Below are positions 25,173-33,785 of a stretch of DNA of 64,000 bases, piece by piece. The translations under genes and the position numbers were made by a program. The notes below the pieces were generated by a model. The model had not been told where the DNA came from and did not search any database. It was given only the letters and a program-made list of their open reading frames with translations. The DNA comes from Glaciimonas sp. (GTDB lineage: Bacteria > Pseudomonadota > Gammaproteobacteria > Burkholderiales > Burkholderiaceae_D). The stretch is from NCBI GenBank assembly GCA_012927585.1, contig JABBOY010000023.1:124001-188000 (forward strand). Direction: 5' to 3'. Within the stretch, counting starts at the first letter, position 1, and every line of letters begins with the position of its first letter.

Positions 25173-26063
25173 ATGACTGAATTATTTAATGAATCTGTTG
25201 AAACGTCAATTGATTTCGCTTCAATACCTGCAATAAATCAAAAACCTGACTGGTGGTCTGACGATGGTCATGGCTGGCAAGACACCTATACGGCTCGCCA
25301 GCGCGTTTTTGCTGATGGTCAGTGTGAAATTACGATCAGCAAGGAAAAGTTCTTTGTCGGCGCTGCAATCAATGCGTTGTCTAAGGCAGGGCGGGGCGGT
25401 TCTAAAGATCGGGCCGGTAACGATGAAGACGCGTCACGTCGTGCGAAAAAGAATGTGCGTCTGTGCTGTAAGCAAATTGGTGCCGATCGCATGGTGACGT
25501 TGACCTATCGAGAAAACATGATTGATCGTGATCAGGTATTGAAGCACTGGAAAGCCTTTTGCCGTCGCTTGGGCAAACATGCGACTTTTCATTACGTGGC
25601 GGTGATTGAAGAGCAGGAGCGCGGCGCGTTGCATTTTCACGTTGCTGTGAGTGGTCGGCAAAATTATTATTTGTTGCGTTCTATTTGGCAGTCTGTTTTG
25701 GGTCTTGGTCAATCTGGTGAACAAATGGGCCAGGTGAATGTACGTGACCCGCATCGTTTTGGCTTTGGTAAGAATGGCGCGCATAAGTTGGCCGGGTATA
25801 TCGCTAAATATTGCGGTAAAACGATGGATTGCCGTGATTTGAATCAAAAACGGTATTTTCGTAGTCGCGGCATTGTGCTGCCTGAAGTGCTGTCATGGCG
25901 GCTGCATTCTACCGATATGTTGTCAGCGGTTCAGGTTGCGTTTGCGGTGGCTGCTGAACACGGTCTTGAGGGCGTTCAGACGTGGTGCAATAATGGTCTG
26001 GGGGTTGTGTGGCTTGCGACGGCTCCGCACACTGGGGCGTTGATCGTTGATTGTCCTTTTTAA
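25173..26063 (+). CDS. Replication initiation protein, HUH endonuclease
   Basis: A 296-residue rolling-circle initiator. Motif 1 is RMVTLTYRENM (residues 106-116). Motif 2 is the HUH-type GALHFHVAV (HFH at 154-156). Motif 3 is GYIAKYCGK, with Tyr209 and Tyr213 spaced as in two-tyrosine Rep proteins. It would nick the plus-strand origin, probably in the segment upstream. SD AGGAAAA precedes ATG 25173. Codons are less T-biased than in the coat genes. Confidence 0.85.
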   Translation: MTELFNESVETSIDFASIPAINQKPDWWSDDGHGWQDTYTARQRVFADGQCEITISKEKFFVGAAINALSKAGRGGSKDRAGNDEDASRRAKKNVRLCCKQIGADRMVTLTYRENMIDRDQVLKHWKAFCRRLGKHATFHYVAVIEEQERGALHFHVAVSGRQNYYLLRSIWQSVLGLGQSGEQMGQVNVRDPHRFGFGKNGAHKLAGYIAKYCGKTMDCRDLNQKRYFRSRGIVLPEVLSWRLHSTDMLSAVQVAFAVAAEHGLEGVQTWCNNGLGVVWLATAPHTGALIVDCPF

Positions 26064-26088
26064 TTAACGTGATGCGTCACATTTGTTA

Positions 26089-26376
26089 ATGCAGATTGAA
26101 TTATTTCCTTGGGATTTCTTGAGTAATGAGAATCGTAATTTAATTTTTTCTCGTATTCGTAATTCGTATTGGCATATACGGAATTTACGTGGCGCAAAAT
26201 GGGGGCAAGCGGCGCGTCGACGGCATTATCGACAAATTGCAGTTCAAAAAAAATGCCTGCAAATGGCAGGCATACCGAATCGTGAAATATTGGATTTTTT
26301 AGCGTGTTGTCGGTTGCAGTGTAGGGCCCGAAAGCAACCGTTTGATCTGTGCAAATATTGCGCGCATTTGGGCTAA
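26089..26376 (+). CDS. Small phage protein downstream of Rep
   Basis: A 95-residue protein beginning MQIELFPWDFL, basic in the middle (RNLRGAKWGQAARRRHYRQ) and with four Cys near the end (CCRLQC..C..C), which may bind a metal. It starts 26 bases after rep and stops 13 bases before the right attachment site. I do not recognise a function. Opposite-strand frames across the same bases look weaker. Confidence 0.55.
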   Translation: MQIELFPWDFLSNENRNLIFSRIRNSYWHIRNLRGAKWGQAARRRHYRQIAVQKKCLQMAGIPNREILDFLACCRLQCRARKQPFDLCKYCAHLG

Positions 26377-26388
26377 TTTTCTTTTCGC

Positions 26389-26416
26389 ATTTAACATAAT
26401 ATAAATTATGCGAATA
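26389..26416 (-). other. dif: dif site / right prophage attachment site (attR)
   Basis: On the minus strand it reads XerC arm TATTCGCATAA, centre TTTATA, XerD arm TTATGTTAAAT. The XerD arm is identical to the E. coli dif XerD arm and the XerC arm shares CGCATAA. It probably is the reconstituted chromosome dimer-resolution site. The centre is shared exactly with attL. Confidence 0.85.
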
Positions 26417-26437
26417 TTGGGCAAGGGAAAAAAAACA

Positions 26438-26468
26438 AAATGCCATGTTACATTCATGGCATTTTTTA
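26438..26468. terminator. Putative intrinsic terminator just beyond dif
   Basis: AATGCCATG and CATGGCATT form perfect 9-base arms around TTACATT, followed by TTTTTATT on the plus strand and, on the minus strand, by a T run. It would stop rightward phage transcription at the end of the element. Confidence 0.65.
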
Positions 26469-26485
26469 TTGCTCAAAGGAAAAAA

Positions 26486-26854
26486 ATGCGATATCCAAAT
26501 CTACGCTATGGCAACCCGAACGAGTTTGCATACTACGCAGTCGGCATATCCAATAAAGACATGGCAAAACGCTTGCGAAGATCCGAAAAATCCATAAAAG
26601 AATGGCTATCAGGAAAAAGAAAAATGCCGTTTTGGATACCGGAACTGCTGCGACTACAACGCATGGAGGCCAACGAGCGCACCAGACAGATGCGCATGAC
26701 ACCAATTATCAAGCGTTACAACCTGCCAACTGCAAAAATAGTGAATTTCAGGATGCGAGCTGAAACCGAAATGAAAACACTCGAATTAGTCCGGGCAATC
26801 AAACTACTCCAAACATCTCATAAAAAACCAATTTATTTTTTTGAGAATCCTTAG
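26486..26854 (+). CDS. Small HTH-type protein outside the right attachment site
   Basis: A 122-residue basic protein. KDMAKRLRRSEKSIKEWLSGKRKMPFWIPELLRLQRME (residues about 29-66) looks like a helix-turn-helix of the type found in inovirus regulators. SD AAAGGA lies 5 bases before ATG 26486. The gene is AT-rich and A-rich on its coding strand, unlike both the T-rich phage genes and the GC-rich flanks. It lies on the chromosomal side of dif, so it may be left from an earlier integration. Function unknown. Confidence 0.55.
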   Translation: MRYPNLRYGNPNEFAYYAVGISNKDMAKRLRRSEKSIKEWLSGKRKMPFWIPELLRLQRMEANERTRQMRMTPIIKRYNLPTAKIVNFRMRAETEMKTLELVRAIKLLQTSHKKPIYFFENP

Positions 26855-26898
26855 AATGAACGTGTTGTAACTTTCTACAAAAATAGAGCGGATCCTCG

Positions 26899-28446
26899 AT
26901 GCCACCCCGACACGCACTGTATTCCATTGCTGAAATCCGCAGGATTGAACGAGCCGCCTTGGCCGAATTGCCCAGCGGCACCCTGATGCACCGCGCCGGT
27001 CAAGCTGCCGCAGCTGCGGCAATGACTCTGCTGCAGCTAGCGCCACCCGGCGCACAGGTGCTGATATTGATCGGCCCCGGCGACAACGGTGGCGATGCTC
27101 TCGAAGTCGCCGCCCAATTGGCGCAAACCGGTTTCGCTGTCACTGCCCTGATCGCCGGTTCGATTCCGCCTTCAAGGGATGCGCAACAAGCCTTGCAACG
27201 CGCCCAAAACAGCGCAGCAGAGTTCAAGGATTGTGCATTCTCACCAGAAATTCCGTCCATCCAATGGGCCTTAATTGTCGATGGTTTATTCGGCATCGGC
27301 TTGACACGCCCTATTGCTGGCGTCTACCGCAGTTTGATCGACTGCATCAACCTCCTTGTGTGCCCGGTGCTTGCACTCGATATTCCCAGTGGATTGGATG
27401 CCGACACCGGTAATATTGTTGGTGCGGTTGGCGGTACCGGATCCGGTAATTCAGGCGCTGCCATCAAGGCGCAGCAGACTATCACTTTCATCGCCGACAA
27501 GCCTGGCCTGCACACCTGTGATGGCCGTGATCATGCCGGTGCCGTCACCGTAGCTATGCTGGATATCGATGCACAGCATTTCGACCGCAACCCGGCCAGT
27601 ATGCATCTAGCTACGGTCGGTGAATTTAGTCGCTCGTTACAACACCGCCGACATAACTCGCATAAAGGCAGCAATGGCGATGTCGTCATCGTCGGCGGTG
27701 CTGCAGGCATGCATGGCGCACCGGTGCTGTGCGGACGCGCAGCAATCCAGAGTGGCGCGGGCCGGGTTATCGCCGGGTTCATTGGCACGGCACCGGCCTT
27801 CGACAGCGCGCAACCGGAATTGATGTGCCGGCCCGTGGCGCAATGCTCTTTTACTACCACAGTGGTAATCGGGCCGGGCCTGGGAAACTCTCATGCCGCG
27901 CTTGCAGCACTGCGCAAAGCGCTGCAATCCGAGGCACGGCTGGTGTTGGATGCCGATGCGCTGAACCTGATCGCCGCTGATTCTGCGTTGCAGCAAACAC
28001 TGGTGCTGCGCACAGCAACTGCCATCCTTACGCCGCATCCACTGGAAGCCGCGCGCCTGCTAGGAATAACCAGTGCCGAAATCCAGGCGGATCGGGTTAC
28101 TGCCGCCCATCGGTTAGCGCGCACCTACCGTGCCGTTATCGTACTTAAAGGATCGGGATCGATCATCGCCGACCCGCAGAACAATATCGTGATTAACCCA
28201 ACCGGCAATCCAGGATTAGCTACCGCAGGTACCGGCGATGTCCTGGCAGGCATCATCGGTGCGCTGCTGGCGCAAGGATGGCATGAGTGGGAAGCTGTAA
28301 TCGCAGCAGTCTGGCTGCATGGCGATGCAGCCGATGCACTAGTAGCCGCAGGCCAAGGGCCAATCGGGCTAACAGCAAGCGAACTGATTCCGGTTGTGCG
28401 CCGTTGTCTGAATCGCCTCAGCAATCAATACGGAGCAGTACGTTGA
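26899..28446 (+). CDS. nnr: Bifunctional NAD(P)HX epimerase / ADP-dependent dehydratase
   Basis: A 515-residue fusion. The N-terminal epimerase domain has GPGDNGGDALEVAAQL (about 54-69). The C-terminal ribokinase-like dehydratase domain has GAAGMHGAPVLCGRAA, GPGLG and NPTGNPGLATAGTGDVLAGIIGAL (about 433-456). Together they repair hydrated NADH and NADPH. It is the first ordinary chromosomal gene right of the prophage. It converges with the ABC gene, overlapping it by 22 bases. Confidence 0.88.
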   Translation: MPPRHALYSIAEIRRIERAALAELPSGTLMHRAGQAAAAAAMTLLQLAPPGAQVLILIGPGDNGGDALEVAAQLAQTGFAVTALIAGSIPPSRDAQQALQRAQNSAAEFKDCAFSPEIPSIQWALIVDGLFGIGLTRPIAGVYRSLIDCINLLVCPVLALDIPSGLDADTGNIVGAVGGTGSGNSGAAIKAQQTITFIADKPGLHTCDGRDHAGAVTVAMLDIDAQHFDRNPASMHLATVGEFSRSLQHRRHNSHKGSNGDVVIVGGAAGMHGAPVLCGRAAIQSGAGRVIAGFIGTAPAFDSAQPELMCRPVAQCSFTTTVVIGPGLGNSHAALAALRKALQSEARLVLDADALNLIAADSALQQTLVLRTATAILTPHPLEAARLLGITSAEIQADRVTAAHRLARTYRAVIVLKGSGSIIADPQNNIVINPTGNPGLATAGTGDVLAGIIGALLAQGWHEWEAVIAAVWLHGDAADALVAAGQGPIGLTASELIPVVRRCLNRLSNQYGAVR

Positions 28447-29150
28447 CGACTGTCCAAGTGTTCTGGTGACTCTAGTCTGCCGGCCGCAATCATAATCGTA
28501 CGCTCGCATCGGGCGGCTATTGAGTTATCGTGCGTGACCAGCACCAGGGTCGAATGGCGTTCCCGATTCAAGTCAAACATCAATTGGATCACTGCCTCTC
28601 CATTCGCCGCATCCAGGCTACCGGTCGGTTCATCGGCAAACAGCAGCGGCGGTTCGGTCACGAAAGCACGCGCTAGAGCGACCCGCTGCTGCTCGCCGCC
28701 GGATAGGTATTTCGGAAAATGTTTCAGACGACTGGATAATCCGACCCGGCCCAACATGGCTTCAGCCTTGCTTTTTGCGCCAGAGTCACCACGTAACTCT
28801 AGCGGCAGCATAACGTTTTCAAGTGCATTTAAATGTGCCAGCAATTGGAATGATTGAAACACAAAGCCGATTTCTTCCTTGCGCAAGAGTGCCCTGCCAT
28901 CCTCATCCAGCGCAAAGATATCGATTCCGTCTAGCCTGACCGTGCCGCTCGACGGCGTATCCAGTCCGGCCAGTAGGCCCAGCAGGGTGGATTTGCCTGA
29001 TCCAGAAGCGCCCATAATTGCGAGCGTCTGCCCATACGGCACGGTAAAATCGATATTGTGCAAAATAATCAGTTCACCCGTCGCATCCGCGACGCGTTTA
29101 GTAAGGTTGTCAGCCTGAATGGCTGGCGCAGGCAAGGAAAGATCAGACAT
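28425..29150 (-). CDS. ybbA: ABC transporter ATP-binding protein (YbbA/LolD type)
   Basis: A 241-residue ATPase: Walker A GASGSGKST, signature LSGGEQQRVALARAF, Walker B LLFADEPTGSLD. Its divergent position next to tesA, with mnmH nearby, matches the ybbA/tesA/ybbB neighbourhood of E. coli, which is why YbbA is preferred over LolD. The membrane partner (YbbP-like) is not next to it, so the complex cannot be completed from this window. The start codon overlaps the possible upstream start of tesA by two bases. Confidence 0.75.
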   Translation of the reverse strand: MSDLSLPAPAIQADNLTKRVADATGELIILHNIDFTVPYGQTLAIMGASGSGKSTLLGLLAGLDTPSSGTVRLDGIDIFALDEDGRALLRKEEIGFVFQSFQLLAHLNALENVMLPLELRGDSGAKSKAEAMLGRVGLSSRLKHFPKYLSGGEQQRVALARAFVTEPPLLFADEPTGSLDAANGEAVIQLMFDLNRERHSTLVLVTHDNSIAARCERTIMIAAGRLESPEHLDSRQRTAPY

Positions 29151-29181
29151 GCAGAAAAATAGTGGATGGTTGGAAGGTTTA

Positions 29182-29799
29182 ATGCGCATATTCATGGCCG
29201 CAATGTTGGTCTCGCTGACCTTGTTCGCGTCAAGCGCTCATTCTGCACCAAAAACCATACTGGTGCTCGGCGATAGCCTATCGGCAGAATATGGCTTGGC
29301 ACGCGGAGCCGGCTGGGTGTCGCTGCTCGAAGGTCGCCTGAGTACCGAAAGTATCGATGCCATCGTCATCAATGCCAGCATTAGCGGCGAAACCACCAGC
29401 GGTGGTAAAAGCCGTTTTGTTAACTTACTGGAAAAAAATCACCCCGCTGTGGTCGTGATTGAATTGGGCGGCAACGATGGCTTGCGCGGCTTGCCGATCA
29501 AGGCATCGGAAGACAACTTGCGTAGCATGATTAACGCAGCAAAAAAAGCCCAAGCCAAAGTACTTCTGGTGGGCATGCAAATTCCACCCAATTATGGTCG
29601 GAGTTACACAGACCAGTTCTCGGCCCTGTATCCCAAACTGGCAAAGGAAACCAGGTCTGCTCTCGTGCCTTTTTTACTCACTGGAGTCGCTGATCGGCCT
29701 GAACTGTTCCAGTCCGACCGCATACATCTAAAAGCGCAAGCCCACCCAGTCATGCTCAATAATGTCTGGGCACACCTTAAACCTCTTTTGATCAAGTGA
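29182..29799 (+). CDS. tesA: SGNH-fold arylesterase / acyl-CoA thioesterase I (TesA)
   Basis: A 205-residue exported hydrolase. A signal peptide (MRIFMAAMLVSLTLFASSAHSA) precedes the block I motif LGDSLSAEYGL (Ser), block III GGNDGLRG and the late DRIHL with catalytic Asp and His. TesA-type enzymes hydrolyse acyl thioesters, esters and lysophospholipids in the periplasm. ATG 29182 is chosen for the SD-like GGAAGG and signal peptide; an in-frame ATG at 29149 is the alternative. mnmH follows 4 bases after the stop. Confidence 0.85.
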   Translation: MRIFMAAMLVSLTLFASSAHSAPKTILVLGDSLSAEYGLARGAGWVSLLEGRLSTESIDAIVINASISGETTSGGKSRFVNLLEKNHPAVVVIELGGNDGLRGLPIKASEDNLRSMINAAKKAQAKVLLVGMQIPPNYGRSYTDQFSALYPKLAKETRSALVPFLLTGVADRPELFQSDRIHLKAQAHPVMLNNVWAHLKPLLIK

Positions 29800-29803
29800 G
29801 CGT

Positions 29804-30892
29804 ATGAAGTATCCTGCCCTGCTCTCTTTTGTTGCAGTATTACCCATATTGGATAAATTCGATGCCATCATTGACGTTCGAAGTCCATCCGAATTTGTAG
29901 AAGATCATATCCCAGGCGCTATCAATTGTCCGGTTTTGAACAATCAAGAGCGTCAACGCATCGGCACTCTATACAAACAAGTCAATGCATTCGAAGCCAA
30001 GAAAGCCGGCGCGGTAGTGGTGGCAAAGAATATCGCCCATCACATTGAAACCCTGTTCATGGATAAACCACGCGATTGGTCACCCCTGATTTATTGCTGG
30101 CGCGGTGGCAACCGCAGCGGAGCGCTGGCCCATATCCTGGCCAAGATCGGCTGGCCGGCGGTACAACTGGAGGGCGGTTACAAGGAATATCGCCGCCACG
30201 TAAATACTGCATTCGGCGAAATCGCATCGCAATTTTCTTTTCAGGTCTTGTGCGGCACCACCGGCAGCGCCAAAAGCCGTTTGTTGCAAGTACTTGTGCA
30301 GCAAGGTGCGCAAGTACTGGATCTGGAGCAATTGGCCGAACACCGTGGCTCTGTGCTGGGCAACTTGCCGCTGCAGCCACAGCCTTCTCAAAAGATGTTT
30401 GAAAGCCGCTTGTGGCAAACGCTGCGCGAGTTCAATCCTGCACAAGTTGTGTATGTCGAATCCGAAAGCAAGAAAGTTGGAAATGTCCGTATACCGGACA
30501 TATTGATAGAAAAAATGCGTTCTTCATACTGCATTGCGGTGCAACTATCACAAGAGAATCGCATCAAGTTGCTGATGGAGGATTATGCACACTTCGTCGG
30601 TGACCCTGAGCAATTGAACCAGCAACTGGACTGTCTGGTTCGTATGCACGGAAAGGAAAAAATCGCGCACTGGCAACTGCATGCGCTGTCCGGAAACATG
30701 GAACCATTAGTCGCAGAACTTTTGGCAGAGCATTATGACCCAGCCTATAAGCGCTCAATTCAGCGCAACTTCAATCAATATGGGCAGGCCGGAATACTGG
30801 AGTTAACTGGTATTGATCTCGACTCTTTACAGAGTGCCGCACGGTATTTGACTGGCTCGCATAACATATTTTCAAGCCCGCTATTGGTGTGA
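29804..30892 (+). CDS. mnmH: tRNA 2-selenouridine synthase MnmH (SelU)
   Basis: A 362-residue protein. The N-terminal rhodanese domain has IIDVRSPSEFVEDHIPGA and the active-site YCWRGGNRSGAL (Cys about 98). The C-terminal domain has a P-loop-like CGTTGSAKSRLL (about 149-160), in which Ala replaces the Gly usual just before Lys in Walker A. It exchanges sulfur for selenium, or adds a geranyl group, at tRNA wobble 2-thiouridine. A selenophosphate synthetase gene is not in this window. It follows tesA in a likely operon. Confidence 0.85.
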   Translation: MKYPALLSFVAVLPILDKFDAIIDVRSPSEFVEDHIPGAINCPVLNNQERQRIGTLYKQVNAFEAKKAGAVVVAKNIAHHIETLFMDKPRDWSPLIYCWRGGNRSGALAHILAKIGWPAVQLEGGYKEYRRHVNTAFGEIASQFSFQVLCGTTGSAKSRLLQVLVQQGAQVLDLEQLAEHRGSVLGNLPLQPQPSQKMFESRLWQTLREFNPAQVVYVESESKKVGNVRIPDILIEKMRSSYCIAVQLSQENRIKLLMEDYAHFVGDPEQLNQQLDCLVRMHGKEKIAHWQLHALSGNMEPLVAELLAEHYDPAYKRSIQRNFNQYGQAGILELTGIDLDSLQSAARYLTGSHNIFSSPLLV

Positions 30893-30962
30893 TAATGGCA
30901 TTGGCTGCTACGTAACAGCCATTAGAATCTAGTGCAAGAATGATGCAAATTTTTTGCAGTTT

Positions 30963-31009
30963 GCAGCATATAAAAAAACCGCCCATCGAGCGGTTTTTTT
31001 ATATGCTGC
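30963..31009. terminator. Bidirectional terminator between mnmH and ppiD
   Basis: Two perfect 20-base arms (30963-30982 and 30990-31009) flank a 7-base loop. The core GCGG is next to seven Ts on each strand, so it can stop transcription from both convergent genes. Confidence 0.9.
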
Positions 31010-31043
31010 GTAATTTGGTTGCAGATGTAAGCGGCGTCCTATC

Positions 31044-32978
31044 CTAAGAATTACTATTTTTGGATGATATAGGCTGCAATATCTTGACTATGGCTTTCTG
31101 CTTTAAATAATTAATATAAGTGAGCATTTCTTGCTGAGCCAAGGCATTAGAAATTTGTTGCCGCTCCGCTATTAGGCGTTCTTGATCCTTTATAGTCGGC
31201 TCAGTTACTTTATTAATACGATAAATCGCATATCCTTGCGCCGGCACATCAACACCGAAGAACGCAGGTAATTTTGAGATGTCGGCTTTCATTGTGGCAG
31301 CCAGCGCACCACTGCTTAAATCGGACTTTTGTACTCTGGAAACGGTTTTTGTTGCACTAAAACCAGTACTGCTAGGAATTTTTTGCAAGGATGCCAGCTT
31401 TGATTCGCCTGCTTTTTTAGCCAAATTCCGTGCTTCAATTTGCGTTACACGCTCCCGTACCGAAGCTTTTACCTCCTCAAAAGGGCGCATGCTCGTCGGC
31501 TTATACTCGACTACGCGTCCTGATATCAAGATATTGGGAGCTATCTCCACAGCTTCCGTGTTGTGCTTGTTTTTGATCACGTCATCAGAAAACAATGCCT
31601 GCAGAAACTTGGGATTATTAAATGGAATATTGTTGCCGGCGGTATTGTCAATCTGACGTGTAACCTTGAATGCAGTCTCAATCGTCAACTTCAGTTTATC
31701 AGCCACCGGCTTCAAGCTGTCTGACTGCTCATAGATGGTATTGCTGAAAATTTCCGCCATTTCCGCATATTTTTTTGCAGTCATCTGTTTTTTAATTTCT
31801 GCTGCAATCTCGGCTCTGGCGTCATCCAAAGGCTTAACAGAAGCCGGCTTGATAGCACTTACCTGGATAATATGAAAGCCAAAATCGGATCGGATAATAT
31901 CGCTGATTTCCCCTTGTTTAAGCTTGTAAGCTGCCTCTTCAAAAGGTTTGACCATCATCCCGTGGCTGAAGAAATCAAGATCGCCACCGCGTTCTGCAGA
32001 ACCGGGATCCTGGGAATTTTCCTTGGCAAGCTTGGCAAATTCAGCCGGATTTTTACGCAATTGGGTTAGCAAATTTTCCGCCTTTGCCTTTGCCACCGAT
32101 ACCTCCGCTGACGAAGCATCTTTCTTAACCGCAATCAGAATATGACTGGCCCGTCGCTGCTCATCCAGCGTATAGCGTTTTGCATTTTGTTCGTAATAAG
32201 ACTGGATGTCTGCATCCGTGATCGATAACTGCGACTCAACGACGGAGCTGTTCAAAATAACATATTCAATTTTCAATTGTTCGGGAATTGCATACTGAGT
32301 TGAATTATTCTTGTAATAGGACTGCAGCATATCGTCAGTCACTTTTGCCTGCGCATTAAAGTCAGTGGCATTGAAATTGAGCTGTTGAATTTCTCGCTCC
32401 TGAGCTGCAATTCCAGACAAGCGTGCAACCATAGTTTTTGGTGCGAATGCGCTTGACTGAATAGCGCTATTGAGTTGCTGCAAAGCCAGATCCTGGCGTA
32501 AGCTTGCTTCATAAGAGGATGGCGTCAGGCCCTGTGCTGCTAGCAAAGAAGCGTAACGTTCGCCATCGAATTTCCCATCCTGAGAAGTCAGACCAGGCAT
32601 GGATAAAATTGCCTGCTGCAATGCCTGATCGGAAACCGACAAATTCTTGCGTGATAACTCGGCCAATAATGCACGCTGCGCAATCAGTTTATCGAGTACG
32701 CTTTGTCGCATTTCTGGGGTATCCAACAATTTTTGGTCAAATTGCGTTCCAAGCATTTGCCTGAAACGGTCCATTTGCTCCCGCTGCGCCGCTTCTAATT
32801 CTTGTGTCGTAATTGAATATCCTGCTACTTTGGCAACAACATTAGCGTCTGCTCCGAAACGGTTGTAACCCTCAAGCCCTACAAAAGCGAAAGAAGGAAT
32901 AATAAAGAGCAATAATAATAACTGTGTCAAGCGCTTGTGGCCGCGAATAAACTCTAGCATGGTCAACCAATCAGGCAA
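31044..32978 (-). CDS. ppiD: Periplasmic folding factor PpiD (peptidyl-prolyl isomerase)
   Basis: A 644-residue membrane-anchored chaperone. One N-terminal helix (QLLLLLFIIPSFAFVGL, residues 18-34), a SurA_N-like chaperone region to about 250, a parvulin rotamase domain at about 270-360 (ASHILIAV to GFHIIQV) and a second SurA-like C-terminal region. PpiD works at the Sec translocon exit to help outer membrane proteins fold. It is downstream of the tRNA genes and hupB on the same strand; the hupB-tRNA-ppiD order is common in betaproteobacteria. Confidence 0.88.
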   Translation of the reverse strand: MPDWLTMLEFIRGHKRLTQLLLLLFIIPSFAFVGLEGYNRFGADANVVAKVAGYSITTQELEAAQREQMDRFRQMLGTQFDQKLLDTPEMRQSVLDKLIAQRALLAELSRKNLSVSDQALQQAILSMPGLTSQDGKFDGERYASLLAAQGLTPSSYEASLRQDLALQQLNSAIQSSAFAPKTMVARLSGIAAQEREIQQLNFNATDFNAQAKVTDDMLQSYYKNNSTQYAIPEQLKIEYVILNSSVVESQLSITDADIQSYYEQNAKRYTLDEQRRASHILIAVKKDASSAEVSVAKAKAENLLTQLRKNPAEFAKLAKENSQDPGSAERGGDLDFFSHGMMVKPFEEAAYKLKQGEISDIIRSDFGFHIIQVSAIKPASVKPLDDARAEIAAEIKKQMTAKKYAEMAEIFSNTIYEQSDSLKPVADKLKLTIETAFKVTRQIDNTAGNNIPFNNPKFLQALFSDDVIKNKHNTEAVEIAPNILISGRVVEYKPTSMRPFEEVKASVRERVTQIEARNLAKKAGESKLASLQKIPSSTGFSATKTVSRVQKSDLSSGALAATMKADISKLPAFFGVDVPAQGYAIYRINKVTEPTIKDQERLIAERQQISNALAQQEMLTYINYLKQKAIVKILQPISSKNSNS

Positions 32979-33006
32979 GTTTCAAAAAATAATGACGCTT
33001 AATGTA

Positions 33007-33036
33007 AAAAAAGGCGAACTTTCGTTCGCCTTTTTT
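33007..33036 (-). terminator. Intrinsic terminator after tRNA-Asp
   Basis: Arms AAAAAAGGCGAAC (33007-33019) and GTTCGCCTTTTTT (33024-33036) pair perfectly around a 4-base loop. It ends the leftward tRNA-Val/tRNA-Asp transcript before ppiD. Confidence 0.85.
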
Positions 33037-33042
33037 ATGTTC

Positions 33043-33119
33043 TGGCGGAGTGGACGGGACTCGAACCCGCGACCCCCGGCGTGACAGGCCGGTATTCTAA
33101 CCAGCTGAACTACCACTCC
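33043..33119 (-). tRNA. tRNA-Asp (GTC)
   Basis: 77 bases with an encoded CCA end. GTC lies in the anticodon loop of stem GCCTG/CAGGC-like arms, and the TTCGAGTCC T-arm is intact. It is very close to the E. coli tRNA-Asp sequence. Confidence 0.95.
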
Positions 33120-33145
33120 TGAGTTATTTAACAAACTTGACTGAT

Positions 33146-33221
33146 TGGTGGGTGCTGAGAGGCTCGAACTCCCGACCTACGCCTTGTAAGGGCGCCGCTC
33201 TACCAACTGAGCTAAGCACCC
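33146..33221 (-). tRNA. tRNA-Val (TAC)
   Basis: 76 bases with encoded CCA. The anticodon TAC sits in the CTTACAA loop, with a GTTCGAGCC T-arm and a GGGTGCT acceptor stem. It lies 26 bases upstream of tRNA-Asp in the same transcript. Confidence 0.95.
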
Positions 33222-33271
33222 ATAGCCACTTAGTCAGTCAAATTTTTGATGTTTGTCATTCACCAAAAAAG

Positions 33272-33544
33272 CTAGTTTACAGCATCTTTTAGGCCTTTGC
33301 CAGCTTTAAATTTAGGAACTTTAGCAGCTTTAATTTTGATAGATTCACCGGTACGCGGATTACGCCCGATACGCGCAGCACGCTTACCTACCGAGAATGT
33401 ACCGAATCCAACGAGGGTAACAGACCCATTCTTTTTCAGCGTGGTTTTTACCGCAACAATCAATGCCTCCAGTGCGCGCGTTGCCGCGGCTTTGGAAATA
33501 TCTGCTGACTGGGCAATATGCTCGATTAATTCAGTTTTATTCAC
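33272..33544 (-). CDS. hupB: DNA-binding protein HU
   Basis: A 90-residue HU protein: [11 protein letters not shown] start, [25 protein letters not shown]-binding arm (about residues 46-67) and the [16 protein letters not shown] end. It compacts and bends DNA without sequence specificity. It lies between lon and the tRNA-Val/tRNA-Asp pair, the common lon-hupB-ppiD order. Confidence 0.93.
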   Translation of the reverse strand: MNKTELIEHIAQSADISKAAATRALEALIVAVKTTLKKNGSVTLVGFGTFSVGKRAARIGRNPRTGESIKIKAAKVPKFKAGKGLKDAVN

Positions 33545-33785
33545 TTAATCCCCCTAAAGGTTGAATTCCACAATAGTGCTATGATCGTTTCTTCATGCAT
33601 TCAATGCGCCGCAGGAAACCTGCAGCCAGTATTAAAACAAGTCTTCAAGACCAATGTCAAGTACTTTACAACTTAATCAATAACAGATAATTTTGTGGTA
33701 TCGGTATTTGACAAATGATTACAAGCGCACCGCCATGCGAACAAAAATACGCTACGATCAGACACTCTTGTTAGCAACTGTCAGG

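Larger units (their letters stand above)
19744..26416 (+). mobile_element. Filamentous phage (inovirus) prophage at dif
   Basis: A 6.7-kb block with the module order of an inovirus: repressor, nuclease-like gene, ssDNA-binding protein, coat proteins, adsorption protein, pVI-like protein, Zot/pI assembly ATPase, origin-like spacer, HUH Rep. It is bounded by dif-like sites sharing TATAAA as centre and an XerD-type arm. No integrase is present, as expected for phages that use host XerC/XerD. Codons end mostly in T and the G+C content is visibly lower than in the flanks. All core genes look open and intact. Confidence 0.9.

Noticed and set aside
26060..26476. 138-residue frame on the minus strand over the small gene after rep and across dif
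   Set aside because: It runs through the dif site and the terminator, and has no family features. The plus-strand gene at 26089 fits the phage layout better.
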